Source: a virus. From it: a stretch of DNA of 64,000 bases. Of the stretch, positions 61,347-64,000 are shown one piece after another. Positions within the stretch are counted from its first letter, which is position 1; every line of letters begins with the position of its first letter. The stretch is from the IMG/VR virus record IMGVR_UViG_3300008111_000006, positions 1 to 64,000 of that record. One strand, written 5' to 3'. A model generated the notes under the pieces. It was not told the origin of the DNA and made no database searches. It saw only the letters and a program-made list of their open reading frames with translations. Both the position numbers and the translations under genes were made by a program.

Positions 61347-62597
61347 ATGGATAAAATGATGAGTGATTATGAAAGGACTAAGAATGTTATTCTTTCGTGT
61401 AACAATTTAGACCAATTAAAAGTTGCAGTTAAAATGTATAACCAATTAAATAAAAAACATTCATTATCGGATGATAAATTAGATAAATTAGAAAATCTAA
61501 TTGGGTTAATGAGGATTAAATTTGGGGAACAAAATGTCGATGAAGGTATTTCTAATATTGGTAAGGAATTTAATAAGGCGGCAATGTCTACAGGTGTGCC
61601 AGAGTTAAAAAAAATTAGATTTAGTGAGTCAACTAAAAAACTTACCGAAAAAGATATTGCAGATTTACATAATAAAGATATAAAAGATATTAAGAGAGAA
61701 ATATCTATAGGTACTACTATTGAGATGGAACATACTGATGATAAAGAAGAGGCTAAAAAAATAGCGATGGAACATATAAAAGAAGTTCCTGACTATTACA
61801 CCGATTCTGAATATGGTATAATAGCGATAGAAGATAAACAAAAACAAAAAAGAAAAACTGTTAGAGTATCTAAAAAAGAAATGGATAGATTACATGATAA
61901 AGGTAAAATTACTGTAGATGGTGTTGAAATACGTTTTAATGAAAAAATAAATGAGGATTTGGATTTAAATGATATATCAAAAACATTAAGAGATCAATTA
62001 AGAAAAAAATCTGAAAAAAGATTTAGTAAAGATCAAATCTTTGATGTAATTAGACAAAGAAGAGAAGAAGAAGAACTAAGGAGAAAAAAGGAAATTGAAG
62101 ACTTTAATAAATTTAAAGATGAAGAGTTTGAAGAAGTTGATGATGAAGATGAAAATGTAGATGAAGCAACAGGGGCATCCTCATCAGGATCTTTTGTTGG
62201 TAAAGCTGGTGGACCAATTAATAGGTTATTTAGTAAACAATCTGAAATGATTTCCGAAGATGAAGTAGTAAATTATTGTGATGAGTGTGATAGACTTAAA
62301 GAACATTGTATTTGTGATGATAGTTCAGTTGATGAAGCGACAGGGGCATCTTCAAATGCGACATATGCGACATCACCTTGGGGAAAAAGTAAATTTATGT
62401 TGACAGATAAAGGTCCTGGTAAAGTGCCAGTTAAAACAACACAACCAGATATGTCAAATTTAGGGTATCAAAAAGTTAGGGTAAAGGAAAAATGTAAAAC
62501 CTTTCCTTACTGTAACGAAGATCCTAATGCGATAGGATTTTACAATGAAAGTAGAGTAATTAAAAAAATAAAAAAAGGTAATTTAAAATTAAAGTAA
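61347..62597 (+). CDS. Repeat protein with VDEATGASS motifs
   Basis: 416 residues. Residues 1-70 are helical. Residues about 100-160 contain a compact unit (GTTIEMEHTDDKEEAKKIAM, EVPDYYTDSEYGIIAIED) seen in phage proteins with a DUF5661-like pattern. After a Lys/Glu coiled coil come two copies of VDEATGASS (near 272 and 330), each followed by a Gly/Ser/Thr-rich patch, with a CDECDRLKEHCICDD cluster between. The C-terminus has FYNESRVIKKIKKG. The VDEATGASS copies look like linear motifs or cleavage/binding sites. The role is unknown; it lies in the tagged-protein cluster. Confidence 0.6.
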   Translation: MDKMMSDYERTKNVILSCNNLDQLKVAVKMYNQLNKKHSLSDDKLDKLENLIGLMRIKFGEQNVDEGISNIGKEFNKAAMSTGVPELKKIRFSESTKKLTEKDIADLHNKDIKDIKREISIGTTIEMEHTDDKEEAKKIAMEHIKEVPDYYTDSEYGIIAIEDKQKQKRKTVRVSKKEMDRLHDKGKITVDGVEIRFNEKINEDLDLNDISKTLRDQLRKKSEKRFSKDQIFDVIRQRREEEELRRKKEIEDFNKFKDEEFEEVDDEDENVDEATGASSSGSFVGKAGGPINRLFSKQSEMISEDEVVNYCDECDRLKEHCICDDSSVDEATGASSNATYATSPWGKSKFMLTDKGPGKVPVKTTQPDMSNLGYQKVRVKEKCKTFPYCNEDPNAIGFYNESRVIKKIKKGNLKLK

Positions 62598-62598
62598 A

Positions 62599-63240
62599 AT
62601 GGGAAGAATTGGTAAAATAAAAAGAGATTTAATAATGGAAGCTAATAAAAAATTATTAAATGAGTCAGAAGTGGGCATAGATTTATCTACATGTCATTGG
62701 TTTTTTATGAATGTAACTTTTTTAGACGGTAAATTAGGTGAATTACATTTAACTCAAAAAGATAAAGGATTTTGGTATCTAAAAAAATACACTAATCAAA
62801 AAAATGTTAATGATTTTACTCAAGATACCATAGAAGTACCTCAAGAAAGTGAAATTGAGGTATATTGGGATAAAGATAAAGGAAGAATAGAATTAGTAGG
62901 TAAAAGTTTAGATGGTTTAGACGCATACAATAAAATACTTCGAGGGAATAATGACAAATATTCGGGTAAATTAATTTATGCTACTGAACAACCATCTGAT
63001 AAATATGGTTTTAATAAAGATTATCAGTATTTACGTTTTGCTAATGTTAAATTAGTTGAGTCTAGTAAATTGCTAGCTTGGAAAAAAGATGAAGTTAAAA
63101 TGGAAAACGGCGCAATACTTAATGATAGTAGTTATTTTGTTAAAAACAATTTATTCGGTAAACCAACATATTATTATATTACGATAAATCAAGAGGATCA
63201 ATATAATGATTTGTTAAAACCGTGTGAAAATTATAAATAA
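62599..63240 (+). CDS. Tagged hypothetical protein (paralogue of the gene at 63762)
   Basis: 213 residues. The N-terminus MGRIGKIKRDLIMEANKKLL then NES is nearly the same as that of the gene at 63762, so the two are paralogues at least at their starts. The rest is a mixed domain (HWFFMNVTFLDGKLGELHLT, IEVYWDKDKGRIELVGKS, KPTYYYITINQED). Not recognised. It starts 1 base after the preceding stop. Confidence 0.6.
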   Translation: MGRIGKIKRDLIMEANKKLLNESEVGIDLSTCHWFFMNVTFLDGKLGELHLTQKDKGFWYLKKYTNQKNVNDFTQDTIEVPQESEIEVYWDKDKGRIELVGKSLDGLDAYNKILRGNNDKYSGKLIYATEQPSDKYGFNKDYQYLRFANVKLVESSKLLAWKKDEVKMENGAILNDSSYFVKNNLFGKPTYYYITINQEDQYNDLLKPCENYK

Positions 63241-63243
63241 AAG

Positions 63244-63657
63244 TTAATAATATTCAACTAGAACTAACGTTGTAACACCATCTTTATAGAAGTACTCTAA
63301 GTCAAATAGACTATGAGGTAGTTTGTTTTTACTAATATTTTTTTGCATACATTCTATTTGCTTGTCTCTATCATTTACAAAGTAAACTTTTCGTGAATAG
63401 TAATCCCATCCGTTCTTATGACAAACATAAATTAAGTCAGTAGGGTACATCCATTGGATACTATCCGTATTTACGCCTATAGAACTGAATAATTCATTTA
63501 CCAGAGAGTCACAAGTGTCATCCAAATGATCGATATACCATTCATAAACTCCTTCATTGGATTTTGCCCTAAGAGGAACGTCAAAGTCATATTGTCTTTG
63601 AGAAAATACACTTAAAGTTGTAAGTGTTAATAGTGAAGTTAAAATTAAAGTTTTCAT
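63244..63657 (-). CDS. Secreted hypothetical protein
   Basis: 137 residues from ATG 63657 (MKTLILTSLLTLTTLSVFSQ), a signal peptide with a likely cut after FSQ, as in the protease at 18707. An earlier in-frame ATG at 63708 is inside the promoter region and would put a second hydrophobic, charged stretch ahead, so it is rejected. The mature part has a pattern (YEWYIDHLDDTCDSL, YVCHKNGWDYYSRKVYF) with three Cys and no known family. It is a lone minus-strand gene with its own host-type promoter, inserted between two paralogous plus-strand genes. Confidence 0.7.
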   Translation of the reverse strand: MKTLILTSLLTLTTLSVFSQRQYDFDVPLRAKSNEGVYEWYIDHLDDTCDSLVNELFSSIGVNTDSIQWMYPTDLIYVCHKNGWDYYSRKVYFVNDRDKQIECMQKNISKNKLPHSLFDLEYFYKDGVTTLVLVEYY

Positions 63658-63677
63658 AGTGTTTGATTTTATATAAA

Positions 63678-63708
63678 CAAATATAATACAAATATTTTTA
63701 TCTGCCAA
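63678..63708 (-). promoter_or_regulatory. Host-type promoter of the secreted protein gene
   Basis: On the minus strand TTG (63708-63706) and TATATTTG (63685-63678) are 20 bases apart. The -7 element ends 20 bases before the ATG at 63657. Confidence 0.6.
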
Positions 63709-63727
63709 AATTTTATATGGAAAAGTG

Positions 63728-63740
63728 ATATTTATTAATA
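63728..63740 (+). promoter_or_regulatory. Recurrent ATATTTATTAATA element
   Basis: Exact 13-mer ending 21 bases before the ATG at 63762, divergent from the minus-strand promoter. Confidence 0.4.
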
Positions 63741-63761
63741 AAAAACTAAAATTAAGATATT

Positions 63762-64000
63762 ATGGGTAGAATTGAAAAACAAAAAAGAGAAATGATAATG
63801 GAGGCGAATATGAGATTATTAAATGAGAGTGACATATCAATAGCCGAACCTGAAATGAATAATGCAACAGTTTCTAAAACTAGTGTAGGAGGATTATCTT
63901 TAGAATGTGTTAAAATAAATGAAACAGATCCTAGAAATTCAGAATTTTCATACGCAGGACCATATCCTTGGGATTTAGTAGAATATAGTAAAGATTCTAG
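63762..64000 (+). CDS. Tagged hypothetical protein, 3' end outside window
   Basis: At least 79 residues to the window edge. The N-terminus MGRIEKQKREMIMEANMRLL then NES repeats that of the gene at 62599 (same spacing, most residues equal); the following sequence (SDISIAEPEMNNATVSKTSV) differs. The start is supported by the ATATTTATTAATA element upstream and by the paralogue. Not recognised. Confidence 0.6.
   Translation, partial: MGRIEKQKREMIMEANMRLLNESDISIAEPEMNNATVSKTSVGGLSLECVKINETDPRNSEFSYAGPYPWDLVEYSKDS

Noticed and set aside
1-64000. tRNA genes, insertion sequences, integrase or attachment sites
   Set aside because: No cloverleaf-like GC-rich segment, transposase, terminal inverted repeats or recombinase motif was noticed by eye; a tRNAscan-type search would settle the tRNA question.

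Overview
The window is a 64 kb piece of a large, AT-rich, T4-like tailed phage genome (contractile tail, myovirus type) that very probably infects a member of the Bacteroidota. The phage assignment rests on adjacent T4-type replication and recombination genes (gp32-, UvsX-, RNase H/FEN-, gp41-, gp61-, gp46- and gp47-like) and baseplate genes (gp53-, gp25- and gp6-like). The host assignment rests on three things: promoters of the Bacteroidota form TTG-N19/20-TAnnTTTG, a sigma factor resembling the short RpoD of that phylum, and a tail protein carrying a beta-propeller typical of Flavobacteriia/Cytophagia type IX secretion (T9SS) surface proteins. Starts are mostly preceded by A-rich sequence rather than Shine-Dalgarno sites. 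No tRNA, CRISPR array, insertion sequence or integrase was seen. Coding density is very high; the largest gene-free gap is about 120 bases. Terminase, capsid, sheath, tube and DNA polymerase genes are not in this window.

Layout. 1-9371: baseplate/hub block (a tail protein with an OmpA-like insert, a gp53/LysM-like protein, and an 1876-residue hub-like protein with a possible degenerate lysozyme domain). 9403-11376: small unknown genes and an acidic repeat protein, closed by a terminator. 11497-16421: replication/recombination operon (ssDNA-binding protein, recombinase, 5' exonuclease, unknown, helicase). 16521-18697: B12-dependent ribonucleotide reductase and a small Cys protein. 18707-19270 (minus): a secreted metzincin-like protease with its own host-type promoter. 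19340-21265: a Cys-rich OmpA-like protein. 21326-32739: baseplate wedge genes (gp25, gp6) and large structural proteins. 32747-41005: a 2752-residue giant structural protein. 41051-47531: fibre/receptor-binding module. 47552-49231: RuvC-like resolvase and primase. 49268-51456: accessory genes (a predicted cyclic-phosphate-processing receiver domain, and a three-gene minus-strand operon with a ParB-like protein). 51513-56266: PD-(D/E)XK nuclease and Mre11/Rad50-like gp47/gp46. 56326-57615: a UVR-motif protein and the sigma factor. 57697-61035: probable lysis/envelope cassette (membrane proteins and an amidase). 61081-64000: small proteins with capsid-targeting-like N-termini, split by a second secreted minus-strand gene.

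How it fits together. Early genes such as the primase, gp47 and the gene at 9403 appear to be read from host-type promoters that abut the start codon, predicting leaderless mRNAs. The phage sigma factor may redirect transcription later, and an ATATTTATTAATA element recurs directly before several starts. The replication proteins form a near-complete T4-type set, while the ssDNA-binding protein ends in a bacterial-SSB-like tip that could recruit host factors. Several non-structural-looking proteins share a short basic N-terminal helix ending in [L/I/V]xE, suggesting packaging into the capsid and cleavage by a prohead protease. The strongest candidates for something new are the captured T9SS-type propeller in the receptor-binding module, the SSB-like tip on the gp32-like protein, the leaderless promoter class, the tagged-protein set, and the two secreted minus-strand cargo genes.
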